Shown: positions 18,297 through 27,842, numbered from the stretch's first letter. The stretch is 64,000 bases of DNA from Stenotrophomonas maltophilia (GCF_002799245.1 NZ_NEQV01000006.1:1-64000); one strand, 5' to 3'. A program made the numbers and translations. The notes: generated by a model not told the origin, from the letters alone.

Positions 18297-20141
18297 CTAC
18301 TGCGCGAGCGGATTCTGCGCCACTTCGATCCGCGCATGCAGCGCCTGCAGCTGCGCGGCCGTCTCGTTGAACACCTGCAGATCGGCATCGACCAGCGCCG
18401 GCCAATCCGGTGCATGGCCCAGCAGCTGCGCCACCTGCTCGTTCGGCGCACGATCGAAGCCTTCGCCAAGCACGGCAAGGTAGCGCTGGCGGAATTCCTC
18501 CGGGTCGCGCTGGTCCTGCACATAGAGCTGTACCGCCAACAGCCCCGCATACAGGTAATTCACCAGGTAGTTCGGGTCGTCATACATCAGGCGCTTGCCG
18601 ATCCAGCCATTGCGCAGCTGCGGGTAGCGCTCCGGCTGCTGGCCGAAGCGTGCCAGCACCTGGCCGGTCAGCACGTCCAGATCGTCGGCGGTCCCCAGTG
18701 TGCCGGCGGCCACGCCCTGGTAGATCGACTGCTCCAGCTGCGCTTCCTCGGATGAAGTGAACAGCTGCAGCACCATGTCGTCCAGCAGCGACTTCAGGTA
18801 ATAGGCCTTGGCCCGCGGGTCCTGCGCCTGCCGGTACAGCTGGTCGCGGAAGCGCAGTTCGTTGTAGATGGCGAAGGCCTCGGTCAACCAAGGGCTGCCA
18901 TTGCGCTGCAGCGGCGATGCCTGGCCACGCTGCATCCACTCACCGTGGAGGGCGTGGCCGGCCTCATGCGCGATCTCGACGTCGCTCTCCAGATCGCCGC
19001 TGCGCACGCCGACAAACAGCATTGCCGGTGCGCCGGGTGCGTTCACCGGGAACGCATCCTGGCTGCGCTCACCACCCCCGGTGGCCAGGTCCATGCGGTG
19101 ATTGGCCGGATCGAGCAGCGCGCGCAGCTCGGCGACGTATGCCGGCCCCAGGTGCTGCATGGCGTCGGCGGCGGTGTCGCGCAGCTGTGCCAGGGTCAGC
19201 ACCGGCGGCGTGTAGCCGGTATCGGGCACCGTGGTATCCCAGATCTGCGGCGCGTCGATACCGGCGTGTGCGGCATGGCGCAGCAGCATGTCCTGGTAGG
19301 TGCGTCGATCCCCTGCATGGTGCTCGACCGCCAGCAACGTTGCGGCCACCGTCGATGCATCCAGGCCCATGTGCTGGTAGCCACGCGCCGGTGCGGAGCC
19401 GTCGCCCCGCAGGCGCGCAGCGGCATCGTTCACCTGCACCAGGCCCAGCAGCACCGAGGCCATCGGCTCACGGCGCGATTGCAGGCCCTGCCAGTACCCC
19501 TTCCAGCCCGCCTCGCGCACCGTGCGGTCTGGATGCTGGGCCAGTGCCTGCTTGTCACGCCCCGTGTCCCAGCGCCGCCCATCACGCTCGATCTGCGGGT
19601 ACTCGGCCGTGCGCAGGATCTGCCCGCGCAGGCGCGCGAACCCGTCCAGCGCCGGATCAGCCAACGCATCCACCGCCTCATCCAGCACGGCATTGGCTGG
19701 GGCGGCGGCTTCCTTCAAGGCGCGCGTGCGCAGGAAGGCATACGGTGCGGCCCAGGCCGCGTCTGCGGGCGCCTCGCGCAGTGCGGCGCGACCGGTACGG
19801 GCAATGCGGCTGCACAGCCCCATCACCTGATCCAGCGCCTGCGCCGGGCGATGGTCGCGCGCGTTGCGGGCCGCCTGCAGGTGCAGGTAGCCGTGATGGC
19901 GCAGGCACTGCGCTTCCATGGCCTCGGCCTGCCGGAAGCGTTCCGCAGGTGCGATGCCTGCAGCATGCTGCAGGGCCTCCAGCTGCTTGCCCAACGCGTC
20001 ACGCGCAGTCTGTTCGGCCGCGGCGTTGGCGAAGTAGGTGCGGTCATCAGCCTGCAGCGCCTCCGCGCGCAGGCCGGTGAAAGGCACCATCGCCAGCAGT
20101 ACGGCAACGGCGCTGGTGGTGCGCATCCTGCGAATCTGCAT
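18297..20141 (-). CDS. Exported M3-family (oligoendopeptidase F-like) metallopeptidase
   Basis: A 614-residue zinc peptidase with a signal peptide (about 1-26). The thermolysin-like site is H392-E393-A394-G395-H396 with the third ligand at E421 (TEAFAIYNE). The all-helical N-terminal half is typical of M3 enzymes, which close over short peptides. Most relatives are cytoplasmic; the signal peptide here predicts a periplasmic peptide scavenger. A GGGAGAGG site lies before ATG 20141. It is convergent with the VOC gene, with nine bases between stops. Confidence 0.9.
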   Translation of the reverse strand: MQIRRMRTTSAVAVLLAMVPFTGLRAEALQADDRTYFANAAAEQTARDALGKQLEALQHAAGIAPAERFRQAEAMEAQCLRHHGYLHLQAARNARDHRPAQALDQVMGLCSRIARTGRAALREAPADAAWAAPYAFLRTRALKEAAAPANAVLDEAVDALADPALDGFARLRGQILRTAEYPQIERDGRRWDTGRDKQALAQHPDRTVREAGWKGYWQGLQSRREPMASVLLGLVQVNDAAARLRGDGSAPARGYQHMGLDASTVAATLLAVEHHAGDRRTYQDMLLRHAAHAGIDAPQIWDTTVPDTGYTPPVLTLAQLRDTAADAMQHLGPAYVAELRALLDPANHRMDLATGGGERSQDAFPVNAPGAPAMLFVGVRSGDLESDVEIAHEAGHALHGEWMQRGQASPLQRNGSPWLTEAFAIYNELRFRDQLYRQAQDPRAKAYYLKSLLDDMVLQLFTSSEEAQLEQSIYQGVAAGTLGTADDLDVLTGQVLARFGQQPERYPQLRNGWIGKRLMYDDPNYLVNYLYAGLLAVQLYVQDQRDPEEFRQRYLAVLGEGFDRAPNEQVAQLLGHAPDWPALVDADLQVFNETAAQLQALHARIEVAQNPLAQ

Positions 20142-20214
20142 CGGCCTCTCCCTGCCTGGATCAGGCCTCGAGCCTAGCAGGCGCTCCCCTACCCTGCCTG
20201 TGCCGGATCAGGCC

Positions 20215-20742
20215 TCAGATCGACTCATCCTCACGCTTGACCAGCGTCCAGCACGGCGTCTGCGCGAAGGTGTAGGTCTGCTGGTCGCTGCTGTCCGGCG
20301 TGCGGATCTGCACCTGGCGTTGCCCATCGGCCAGCGTGCTGACCTGCATCTCGCGGCCCTGCCCGGCCAAGGTGGAAGGATCGGGCATCACCGGCCACTC
20401 GACATCGGCCAGCGCCAGCCGGCTTTCCACCTTGCGCGGTTCCGGCTCGGCCTCGGCATCGATGTAGCTGTCCAGCAGTGGATCGGCGGTGGCCTTTTCC
20501 TGCAGCGTGATTTCGTTGCCGAAGTGCTTCAGGAAGGCGTCGAATTCCGGGTAGGGGCATTCGCTGCGGGCATGGACCGCCGTGGGCTCGACCGTTGCAG
20601 CGGTGGTCGCGGGCGCTGCCCTGGGTGGCGCCGCCGTGGCAGGCGCGGTCCCGGCAGGCGTAGCCTGCGGCGCCGGCGTGCACGCGACCAATGCCACACC
20701 ACAGGCGAGCATCAGCAATGCAGCAGGACGGTATCGACACAT
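20215..20742 (-). CDS. Lipoprotein of unknown function
   Basis: A 175-residue predicted lipoprotein: a short signal sequence and lipobox LVAC with the lipidated Cys at residue 21, then an Ala/Pro/Thr-rich linker (about 22-58). The globular part starts at ECPYPEFDAFLKHFGNE and ends QTYTFAQTPCWTLVKRE, with two Cys that may pair. Similar small lipoproteins with a DxFLxxF segment are common in Xanthomonadaceae, but I know no function. AGGATGAGCC precedes ATG 20742. It is divergent from the C92-like amidase and its promoter shares an 81-base gap with it. Confidence 0.8.
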   Translation of the reverse strand: MCRYRPAALLMLACGVALVACTPAPQATPAGTAPATAAPPRAAPATTAATVEPTAVHARSECPYPEFDAFLKHFGNEITLQEKATADPLLDSYIDAEAEPEPRKVESRLALADVEWPVMPDPSTLAGQGREMQVSTLADGQRQVQIRTPDSSDQQTYTFAQTPCWTLVKREDESI

Positions 20743-20823
20743 GGGCTCATCCTGAATCCGGTCCGGTCGCCCCATGCTACCGCGCCCCCTACAATTCCGG
20801 CATTCCGCCTGTTCGAGAATTCC

Positions 20824-21450
20824 ATGCACCGCCTCCTGCTCCTGATCGGCCTGCTGGTGCCTGCCCTGTGGCCGGCCGTGGCAATGGCCGTCGATATCCA
20901 CGAGGGTGATCTTCTGTTCGTCACCGCCGGCCGCAGCGGTCTCAGTGCGGCCATCGACGATGCCACCGGAAAGCAGGGATCGCCCAGCTTCGATCACGTG
21001 GCCCTGGTCGCCGCCGCGCCGAAGGGCTGGGACGTGTTGCATGCCGACGAGAAGGGATCGCGCCGGCAATCGCTGGTCGAGTTCCGTCAGGACGCCCGGG
21101 CCAAGCAGCGGCAGATCGTGGTCTATCGCCTGCGCGCGCCGCAACCGGCAGCCATCAAGGATGCGGTCGCGACCGCACGCACGATGCTGGGCAAGCCGTA
21201 CAACACGTCATACGTGTTGAACGAGGACAGCTACTACTGCTCGGACTTCATCGAGCGTGCGTTCCGTGCGCACCACGTTTTCACACTGCAACCGATGAAC
21301 TTCCGCAACCCGCAGACCGGCGAGATCGCCCAGCACTGGGTCGATCTCTATCGCGGCATGGGCATGGAGGTGCCGCAGGATCAGCCCGGCACCAATCCGA
21401 ACGACATGTCGGCGGCGACGGTGCTGCAGCGTATCGGCGTGCTGGAATAA
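20824..21450 (+). CDS. YiiX/YaeF-like permuted papain-fold amidase (C92 type)
   Basis: A 208-residue exported protein with a signal peptide (about 1-22). The permuted NlpC/P60 site is visible: H58 in SFDHVALV comes before C139 in YYCSDFIERAF, the reverse of the usual order. Such enzymes cleave peptides or lipid-linked amides at the envelope. The start ATG 20824 is chosen because the signal peptide begins there. A strong hairpin follows the stop. Confidence 0.88.
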   Translation: MHRLLLLIGLLVPALWPAVAMAVDIHEGDLLFVTAGRSGLSAAIDDATGKQGSPSFDHVALVAAAPKGWDVLHADEKGSRRQSLVEFRQDARAKQRQIVVYRLRAPQPAAIKDAVATARTMLGKPYNTSYVLNEDSYYCSDFIERAFRAHHVFTLQPMNFRNPQTGEIAQHWVDLYRGMGMEVPQDQPGTNPNDMSAATVLQRIGVLE

Positions 21451-21451
21451 G

Positions 21452-21478
21452 CCAAGCCCCGCGCAGGGCGGGGCTTGG
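21452..21478. terminator. Bidirectional hairpin terminator
   Basis: An 11-bp GC-rich stem with CCAAGCCCCGC (21452-21462) and its complement (21468-21478). It starts one base after the amidase stop and lies 27 bases beyond the stop of the convergent Gln-rich gene, so it can serve both. Confidence 0.75.
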
Positions 21479-21504
21479 ACGGTCACACCACCTGCGCGGC
21501 CCGG

Positions 21505-21666
21505 TCATTCTTCTTCGTCGTGGCCGCCCTGCTGCTGGTTCTGGTTGCGCTTCTGCTGTTCCTGCTGCTGTTGCTGCTGCTGGTCGCGGCCACGACCCTG
21601 CTGCTGATCCTGCTGGTTCTGCTGGCCCTGTTGCTTCTGGTTCGGGTTCTGGTTCTGCTGTGCCAT
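21505..21666 (-). CDS. Gln/Asn-rich low-complexity small protein
   Basis: A 53-residue protein beginning MAQQNQNPNQKQQGQQ and ending GGHDEEE. About half of the residues (26) are Gln and six are Asn, with a run of seven Gln at 29-35. It has no signal peptide or membrane segment and is predicted to be disordered and charged at the end. GGAGAA lies eight bases before the ATG and a shared terminator follows the stop, both of which favour a real gene. Small Gln/Gly-rich stress proteins occur in Xanthomonadaceae, but I cannot assign a function. The antisense strand of the same bases gives a Leu-rich ORF, which I regard as a shadow. Confidence 0.7.
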   Translation of the reverse strand: MAQQNQNPNQKQQGQQNQQDQQQGRGRDQQQQQQQEQQKRNQNQQQGGHDEEE

Positions 21667-21939
21667 GTCCGTTCTCCGAAAGCCACGCGCGGGATGCGGT
21701 GGACGGGGCCATCGTCTGCAGCAAAGAGTTAATCGCGCGTTGGCGGACGGCTACACCTGTGTGTACGCGCGTGAATGAACGCGCACAGGCCCTTGCGGCA
21801 CAAGCCACTGAAGGATTCATGCGGGTTCGGCATGTGTTCATGCCGATACACGGACCGCCCGCATTCATGGCGATCGCTGCCGGAAACACGCGCTGAACGC
21901 GGCTGGCTTCCCCGGTCGCGCAGAAAGCCAGCCCGGCAT

Positions 21940-23364
21940 TCAGGGCATCACCGGCGGCACATACGCCAGGGTCATGCCCAGCAGCCACAGCAGGCCCAGC
22001 ACCAGCGGGATGTGCACCAGCAGCTGGATGAAGGTGAAGCCCACGATGTCGCGCGCCTTCAGCCCCAGCACGCCCAGCAACGGCAGCATCCAGAACGGAT
22101 TGATCAGGTTCGGCAGCGCTTCGGCCGCGTTGTAGACCTGCACCGCCCAGCCCAGGTGCGCCTTCAGTTCGTTGGCCGCCTGCATCACGTACGGCGCTTC
22201 GATGATCCACTTGCCGCCACCGGACGGCACGAAGAAGCCCAGCACCGCCGAGTAGACGCCCATCACCAGCGCGAACGAATCGGTGCTGGCCACGTGCACG
22301 AACAGGCTCGACAGCCGGTGTGCGAGGGTCTGCCCATCACCGCCGGCGGCGTGGGTCAGGATCATCGCGATGCCGCCGTACAGCGGGAACTGGATCAGCA
22401 CGCCGGTGGTGCTCGGCACCGCCTTGGCCACCGCGTTGAGGAAGCTGCGCGGGCGCCAGTGCAGCAGCAGGCCCAGCGAAATGAACAGGAAGTTGTAGGT
22501 GTTGAGGTTGGCGATGGCGGTGATCACCGGCTTGTTGGCGAACTCGTTGAACAGCCAACCGAATGCCAGCAGCGAGAGCAGCACGGTCAGCAGCGGGCTG
22601 TACTCCAGCCATTCGCCCGGGCGCGTGCGTCGCTGCAGCGGTTCCGGCTCGGCCTGCGCAGCGCCGGGGAATTCCTCGGCAGTACGTGCGCTGCCGGCCG
22701 CCGGTGCGGTCAGCCAGGCGATCAGCAGTGAGACCAGGATCAGCACCGAGGTCAGCGCGATCGACTGCCACAGGAAGATGGTTTCGGTGAACGGCAGAAC
22801 GCCGGTGATTTCGACCAGCCCTGGCGGCATGCTGGCCGGGTTGGCCTGCAGCTGTGCGGCCGACGAACTCAGGCCCATTGCCCACACCGCGCCCAGACCC
22901 AGGTAGGCCGAAGCACCGGCCGCGCGATAGTCCATGCGCAGCTCGGTACGGCGTGCCAGCGCGCGTACCAGCAGGCCACCGAACACCAGCGAGAAACCCC
23001 AGCTGAGCAGCGAGGCGAGCATGCTGACCAGGCCCACGTACACCACCGCGCCACGGCCGGTGCGCGGCACCCGGGCCAGGAAATCGATGAAGCGCGCAAC
23101 GATCGGCGCGGTCGCTACGGCGTATCCGCCGATGACCACGAAGGCCATCTGCATGGTGAAGGGAATCAGGCTCCAGAAGCCGTCACCGAAGGCGCTGGCG
23201 GTGGCCTGCGGGGTCGAGCCGAAGCCCGTCGCGGCCAGCGCGACGATGACTACGCCCAGCACCGCGAACACATACGCATCGGGGAACCACTTTTCCGCCC
23301 AGGCGGCCGAGCGCAGCGCTGCGCGCGCCATCCAGCCGTCCTGTACTGCTGCCGTCGAGGCCAT
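21940..23364 (-). CDS. atoE: Short-chain fatty acid transporter, AtoE family
   Basis: A 474-residue inner-membrane permease with 10-12 helices. Family markers include WFPDAYVFAVLG near the start, NLNTYNFLFISLGLLLH, PLYGGIAMIL and GFFVPSGGGKWIIEAPYV. AtoE proteins carry short-chain fatty acids such as butyrate or acetoacetate. GGGAGGG before ATG 23364 supports the start. It stands alone here; no ato catabolic genes are adjacent. A pair of SMAG palindromes separates it from ubiA upstream. Confidence 0.92.
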   Translation of the reverse strand: MASTAAVQDGWMARAALRSAAWAEKWFPDAYVFAVLGVVIVALAATGFGSTPQATASAFGDGFWSLIPFTMQMAFVVIGGYAVATAPIVARFIDFLARVPRTGRGAVVYVGLVSMLASLLSWGFSLVFGGLLVRALARRTELRMDYRAAGASAYLGLGAVWAMGLSSSAAQLQANPASMPPGLVEITGVLPFTETIFLWQSIALTSVLILVSLLIAWLTAPAAGSARTAEEFPGAAQAEPEPLQRRTRPGEWLEYSPLLTVLLSLLAFGWLFNEFANKPVITAIANLNTYNFLFISLGLLLHWRPRSFLNAVAKAVPSTTGVLIQFPLYGGIAMILTHAAGGDGQTLAHRLSSLFVHVASTDSFALVMGVYSAVLGFFVPSGGGKWIIEAPYVMQAANELKAHLGWAVQVYNAAEALPNLINPFWMLPLLGVLGLKARDIVGFTFIQLLVHIPLVLGLLWLLGMTLAYVPPVMP

Positions 23365-23468
23365 CGCCTACCCTCCCAGGTTCGATGGCCCGATTCTGGG
23401 CGGTAGGTTGCGGGCTGTCTGCCACCTATTGGTCGTAGGTGGCGGAAGGCCCGGCGCTGTGCGCCGCC

Positions 23469-23533
23469 GCCCGAGCATGGGCTCGGGCGCTACAGAAGCA
23501 CTGTCAGCTGTAGAGCCGAGCCTACGCTCGGCT
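23469..23533. repeat. SMAG inverted dimer
   Basis: Two REP-like palindromes in opposite orientation: GCCCGAGC/GCTCGGGC (23469-23488, followed by CTAC) and GTAG plus AGCCGAG/CTCGGCT (23510-23533). The dimer sits between the ubiA stop and the atoE start on the same strand. Confidence 0.85.
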
Positions 23534-23540
23534 GCGCTTC

Positions 23541-24434
23541 TCAACGCAGCGCCAGGTCCACGGCGATGCCGGCGAACAGCGCGGCACCCACCCAGTTGTT
23601 GTGCAGGAATGCCTTGAAGCACGGGCCGCGCTCGCGGGTGCGGCAGATCCAGAACTCGTAGACCACCAGCACCGTGGCCACGGCCACGCCAGCCAGGTAG
23701 TAACCGCCCAGCCCGCCACGCACGCCCACCAGCGCCATGGTGGCCAGGAACAGCGCGTACAGCACGCCCTGGATCACCAGATCGAGGTCGCCGAACAGGA
23801 TCGCCGTGGAGTGCGAGCCCATCTTCAGGTCGTCCTCGCGGTCGACCATGGCGTACCAGGTGTCGTAGGCGGTGGACCACAGGATGTTGCCGGCGTACAG
23901 CAGCCAGCCCAGCATCGGCACTTCGCCCTGCACGGCGGCAAACGCCATCGGGATGCCCCAGCCGAACGACATGCCCAGGTAGACCTGCGGCAGGTGGGTG
24001 TAGCGCTTCAGGTAGGGGTAGCTGGCGGCCAGGAACACGCCGATGAAGCTCAGGCCGATGGTCAGGCCGTTCAGGGTCAGCACCAGGCCGAACGCCACCA
24101 GCATCAGCACCGCGAACAGCGCCAGCGCGGCGCGGCCGCTGATCGCACCGGTGGCCAGCGGGCGCGCCTTGGTCCGCTCCACATGCGGGTCGAGCCAGCG
24201 GTCGGCGTAGTCGTTGATGACGCATCCGGCCGAGCGGGTCAGCCACACGCCAGCGGTGAACACGAACAGGGTCCACAGCGGCGGCAGGCCACCTGCGGCC
24301 AGCCACAACGCCCACCACGTGGGCCACAGCAGCAGCAGCGTGCCGATCGGGCGATCAGCGCGCATCAGACTCCAGTAATGCCGCCAACGCGGCGTCGCCG
24401 GCGACTGCGGCGAAGTGAGGGGGGTATCAGCCAT
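23541..24434 (-). CDS. ubiA: 4-hydroxybenzoate polyprenyltransferase
   Basis: A 297-residue membrane prenyltransferase of ubiquinone synthesis, which attaches the polyprenyl tail to 4-hydroxybenzoate. The two Mg-diphosphate motifs are seen: NDYADRWLD (N74, D75, D78, D82) and DREDD (near 198-202). The lead-in [20 protein letters not shown] is characteristic of UbiA. About eight membrane segments are predicted. Its product supplies the quinone used by the bo3 oxidase encoded earlier in the window. Confidence 0.96.
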   Translation of the reverse strand: MADTPLTSPQSPATPRWRHYWSLMRADRPIGTLLLLWPTWWALWLAAGGLPPLWTLFVFTAGVWLTRSAGCVINDYADRWLDPHVERTKARPLATGAISGRAALALFAVLMLVAFGLVLTLNGLTIGLSFIGVFLAASYPYLKRYTHLPQVYLGMSFGWGIPMAFAAVQGEVPMLGWLLYAGNILWSTAYDTWYAMVDREDDLKMGSHSTAILFGDLDLVIQGVLYALFLATMALVGVRGGLGGYYLAGVAVATVLVVYEFWICRTRERGPCFKAFLHNNWVGAALFAGIAVDLALR

Positions 24435-24583
24435 GGCGATAGGATACTCCTGCCCCTCCGGCAGGGCTTTGCCCGTGGGGGGAGATTTGTTCGGCGAAAC
24501 TGGATAGAATGCCGGTCCCGCACCGCCTCATGGCGCTGCGATGCCCGCCCCGGCACTGGTCGGTGGCGCGGCGGTTCTACAAC

Positions 24584-24660
24584 GCGCCCGTAGCTCAGCC
24601 GGATAGAGTAGTGGCTTCCGAAGCCATTGGTCGGGGGTTCGAATCCCTCCGGGCGCGCCA
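24584..24660 (+). tRNA. tRNA-Arg (anticodon CCG)
   Basis: A complete cloverleaf: acceptor arms GCGCCCG and CGGGCGC, anticodon stem GTGGC/GCCAT with loop TTCCGAA and anticodon CCG at 24618-24620, T-loop TTCGAAT, and an encoded CCA end at 24658-24660. It reads CGG codons for arginine. Confidence 0.96.
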
Positions 24661-24733
24661 TCTTCCCTGCTTGTTGCCTGCACGCCGCCAGCCCACGCTG
24701 GACGTTGCCGCGTGCTTCATCAACACTGCGCGC

Positions 24734-25861
24734 ATGACGCCACCGGATCTGCTGAAGCTGGCGGCGGGTGCCGCAATTCTGGGCCTGGCCGTGTTGTCCA
24801 CCGGAGTGAGCTACGGCCGCACTCGGGGTGGCCACCTGCTCACCACGTTCTTCGCCTGTTTCGCTGCGGCCAATCTGTTCGGACTGGTGCTGCTGGGTGG
24901 CCAGGCCTGGTTGTCGCCCGACGCGGTGCGCTGGCTGCGCGTCATCGAAGTGCCATTGGTCTATCTGCTCGGTCCGCTGCTGTACGGCCACGCGCGTGCG
25001 CTGCTGTCACCTGCGCCAGACCGCGCATCGTCGTTGCCGCTCGTGCATCTGCTGCCCGCCGTTCTCGCGTTGGTCATTTCCCTGTTGAACGCAGTCACGC
25101 ATTTCGACGCCTCAGCGTGGGGCAATGTGCTGTTCCAGCTCAGCTTCCATGGCTGGCTGCTGCAGGGTGCGCCGTATCTGTTGGCCACGCTGTGGCTGTC
25201 ACTGCACGCGCCTTCGGCCCAGCGCGGAAATGCAGTCAAGCGTACCGGGCTTTGCGGGCTGGCCGTGGTGATGGCGGGCTGCTGGCTGGCCAGCGCGATG
25301 AACCGATGGCCGCCGGATGCAGTTCCGCTGCTGGTCAGCATCGTGCTTAGTCTCGTGACCACCGTGGGCATGTACCTGCTGGCGTGCCGGGTGGTGCGCC
25401 AGCACCTGCGCGCGCCAGTGAGCATCGCAGCACCGGGCATGGGGAATCCCGTCCCTGCTCCCAACGAAGACGTCGCCGTCGCACGCTACGAGCGCTCGGG
25501 CGTCGACGCAACGCAGTGCGCGGCCATCGCCAGCGCGTTGACCGCATTGATGCAGGACGAACGCCTGCATGAGGCCCCGGGACTCGATCTCCAGGCCTTG
25601 AGCCAGCACAGCGGCTGGTCACCCAACCAGGTCTCGCAGGCGCTCAACCAGGGCCTGGGCCAGAGCTTCTCCGAGTTCGTCACCGGTTTCCGCATCACGG
25701 CCGCGAAGTCCTTCCTTTCCGACCCGGCGGACCCACGTAGCGTGCTGGACATCGGCCTGGCCGCCGGCTTCGGCAGCAAGTCCACCTTCAACAGCGCGTT
25801 CAAGCGCGCCACCGGGCAGACGCCCAGCGAGTACCGCCGCAGTCGCGCCACGTCCGGCTGA
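24734..25861 (+). CDS. Membrane-anchored AraC-family regulator
   Basis: A 375-residue protein. The first 225 residues hold about seven hydrophobic helices (for example AAILGLAVLSTGVSYG, FFACFAAANLFGLVLLGG, LLPAVLALVISLLNAV). The C-terminal 110 residues are an AraC DNA-binding domain (LSQHSGWSPNQVSQALNQ and DIGLAAGFGSKSTFNSAFKR). Membrane-embedded AraC regulators sense envelope or external signals by an unknown route. ATG 24734 was chosen because the hydrophobic part starts there; longer forms would run through the tRNA gene just upstream. Its targets may include the aspartyl-protease gene next door. Confidence 0.85.
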   Translation: MTPPDLLKLAAGAAILGLAVLSTGVSYGRTRGGHLLTTFFACFAAANLFGLVLLGGQAWLSPDAVRWLRVIEVPLVYLLGPLLYGHARALLSPAPDRASSLPLVHLLPAVLALVISLLNAVTHFDASAWGNVLFQLSFHGWLLQGAPYLLATLWLSLHAPSAQRGNAVKRTGLCGLAVVMAGCWLASAMNRWPPDAVPLLVSIVLSLVTTVGMYLLACRVVRQHLRAPVSIAAPGMGNPVPAPNEDVAVARYERSGVDATQCAAIASALTALMQDERLHEAPGLDLQALSQHSGWSPNQVSQALNQGLGQSFSEFVTGFRITAAKSFLSDPADPRSVLDIGLAAGFGSKSTFNSAFKRATGQTPSEYRRSRATSG

Positions 25862-25943
25862 ACGTCCAATCCTTCACGCCCGGTCGAATATCCCCCGTCC
25901 CTGCGCTGCCATCAGCCTCCGACCCAACGAAGGAGGTGAAGCA

Positions 25944-27821
25944 ATGCGTTTGCGATGGATGCTATGCGGCCTGCTGTGGATGCTGGCGGTTCCAGTACAG
26001 GCCGCGGTGGTGGATGCCGCCGATGTGCTTGCCAGGGCTCACGCAGCCAGTGGCGGCGACCGCTGGCAGGCGACACAGCGCCTGCAGGCGCAGGGCGAGC
26101 AGTCGGTGGGCGGCCTGCACGGGCGCTGGCAGCTCAACCAGGACCTGCGCGCCGGGCGCTATGTGGAACAGGCGCAGCTGGGGGACTTCAGCGTCGCGCA
26201 GGGCTTTGACGGGCAACGGTCCTGGCGGCGCGACTACGGCGGCGAGGTCGGCCTGCTGGATGGCACCGTGCCGCGCCGGGCAGCGCGCACGCAGTCGTGG
26301 CTGGCCACGCGCGCCTATTGGTCCAGCGGCTATCCAGCGACGCGCTTCACCACGCCCCGCAGCGACACGCTGGACGGCCGGCGCTACACCGTCCTGGCCA
26401 CCACGCCGGAGGGCGCCGACCCGATCGAGCTCTGGTTCGACACAGGCAGCGGCCTGCTCGGCCGCGTGGTCATTGCATCCGCTCGCACCCCCACCGCCAC
26501 CGCACTGGAGGACTACCGGGCGGTCGATGGCCTGCTGCTGCCCCATCGCATCATCACCGACACCCTCGATGCGCAGGGCCGTGCCGATCCACGGTTGCGC
26601 AGCGACGTGCGCGTGCGGCACTACCTGGTGGATGGCCCGGCGCCGGACACGCGGTATGCACCCCCGGCGATGGCCCACGACAGCTACATCGACGATGCCA
26701 GCGGCACCACGCGCGTTCCGTTCGACCTGATCAACAACCATGTGTACATCGAGGCCGAAGTGGACGGCCAGCCCGCGCGATTCCTGGTCGACACGGGTGC
26801 CATCAACCTGCTCACCCCCACCGCCGCCAAGCGCTTGGGGCTGACCGCCACGGGCCGTCTGAGCGTGCATGGTGCCGGCGACAACGCCAGCGACCTGGGC
26901 CTGGCACAGGCCCGCCACCTGCGCATCGGTGGCGCGCACCTTGCCAACCCGGTGTTCCACATCATCGATCTCGGCCAGCAGATCAACTCGATGGGTGTGC
27001 CGCATGATGGCTTCATCGGCTACGAGACATTCCTGCGCTTCGTCACCACCTTCGACTATGGTGCCCGGATCCTCAGCTTTACCCGTCGCGGCCAGTACCA
27101 GCCGCCCGCCAACGCGGTGATGCTGCCGTTCGAACAGGACGACCGTGCACCGGTACTCAACGGGGAGCTGGATGGCATCCCGCTGCGGCTGTGGCTGGAC
27201 ACCGGCTCACGCAATTCTCTGAGCCTGAGCAGCCCGTTCGTGCGCGCACATGGACTGCTGGAAAAGTACCAGGCCAGTGAGGAGGCAGTGCTTGGATGGG
27301 GCCTCGGTGGCCCGGGACGCGCGCGACCGGCCCGGCTTGGTGTGCTGCGCATGGGCAGCATCGAGGTCACCGGCCTGGTGGGGGATCTGTCCACCACGGA
27401 CAAGGGTGCACTGGCCCTGGCCGACTATGGCGCGATTCTCGGTGGCGGCGTGCTGCGGCGCTTCTCCATGGGCATCGACTACGATGCCAAGCGCCTCTAT
27501 CTGGTACCCAATGCCGAAAGCACGCAGGCCGATGCCTTCGACCGCAGCGGGCTGTGGCTGCAGGCCGAACACGATGCACTGCGTGTGGCCGATGTGGCGC
27601 CGTCCAGCGCCGGTGCACGCGCCGGGCTGCGCAGGGATGATCGCATCGTCATGATTTCAGGCGAGCCGATTGCCACGCGGATGCTGGCGGACTGGCGGGC
27701 GCTGTTGCGTGAGCGTCCGGTTGGGACGCGCGTGGGCATCCGTTATCTGCGCGATGGCCAGCAGGTGGATACCGAGCTGGTGCTGGCGGACCGGGTGGCT
27801 GCGGGTTGGCGTGCCGATTGA
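25944..27821 (+). CDS. Exported aspartyl-protease-like protein with two DTG lobes and a PDZ domain
   Basis: A 625-residue protein with a signal peptide (about 1-20). Residues 25-235 form a lipoprotein-carrier-like beta domain. Two retropepsin-type segments follow, with D283-T-G in FLVDTGAINLL and D419-T-G in LWLDTGSRNSL, suggesting an internal two-lobed active site. A PDZ domain closes the protein (about 540-610, VAPSSAGARAGLRRDDRIVMISGEPI). A near-ideal GAAGGAGGTGAAG precedes the ATG. Whether both Asp are catalytic cannot be told; related bacterial proteins are poorly characterised. Envelope or secreted proteolysis is the best guess. Confidence 0.85.
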   Translation: MRLRWMLCGLLWMLAVPVQAAVVDAADVLARAHAASGGDRWQATQRLQAQGEQSVGGLHGRWQLNQDLRAGRYVEQAQLGDFSVAQGFDGQRSWRRDYGGEVGLLDGTVPRRAARTQSWLATRAYWSSGYPATRFTTPRSDTLDGRRYTVLATTPEGADPIELWFDTGSGLLGRVVIASARTPTATALEDYRAVDGLLLPHRIITDTLDAQGRADPRLRSDVRVRHYLVDGPAPDTRYAPPAMAHDSYIDDASGTTRVPFDLINNHVYIEAEVDGQPARFLVDTGAINLLTPTAAKRLGLTATGRLSVHGAGDNASDLGLAQARHLRIGGAHLANPVFHIIDLGQQINSMGVPHDGFIGYETFLRFVTTFDYGARILSFTRRGQYQPPANAVMLPFEQDDRAPVLNGELDGIPLRLWLDTGSRNSLSLSSPFVRAHGLLEKYQASEEAVLGWGLGGPGRARPARLGVLRMGSIEVTGLVGDLSTTDKGALALADYGAILGGGVLRRFSMGIDYDAKRLYLVPNAESTQADAFDRSGLWLQAEHDALRVADVAPSSAGARAGLRRDDRIVMISGEPIATRMLADWRALLRERPVGTRVGIRYLRDGQQVDTELVLADRVAAGWRAD

Positions 27822-27842
27822 GATCGTGCTGACCGCTGTGGG

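Noticed and set aside
20158-20216. A 12-base direct repeat GGATCAGGCCTC at 20158 and 20205
   Set aside because: Only two short copies in a small gap; no link to a known site type, and easily explained by local duplication.
21475-21732. A Leu-rich plus-strand frame that looks like membrane helices
   Set aside because: It is the complement of CAG/CAA codons of the Gln-rich gene on the other strand, which has the better binding site and terminator.
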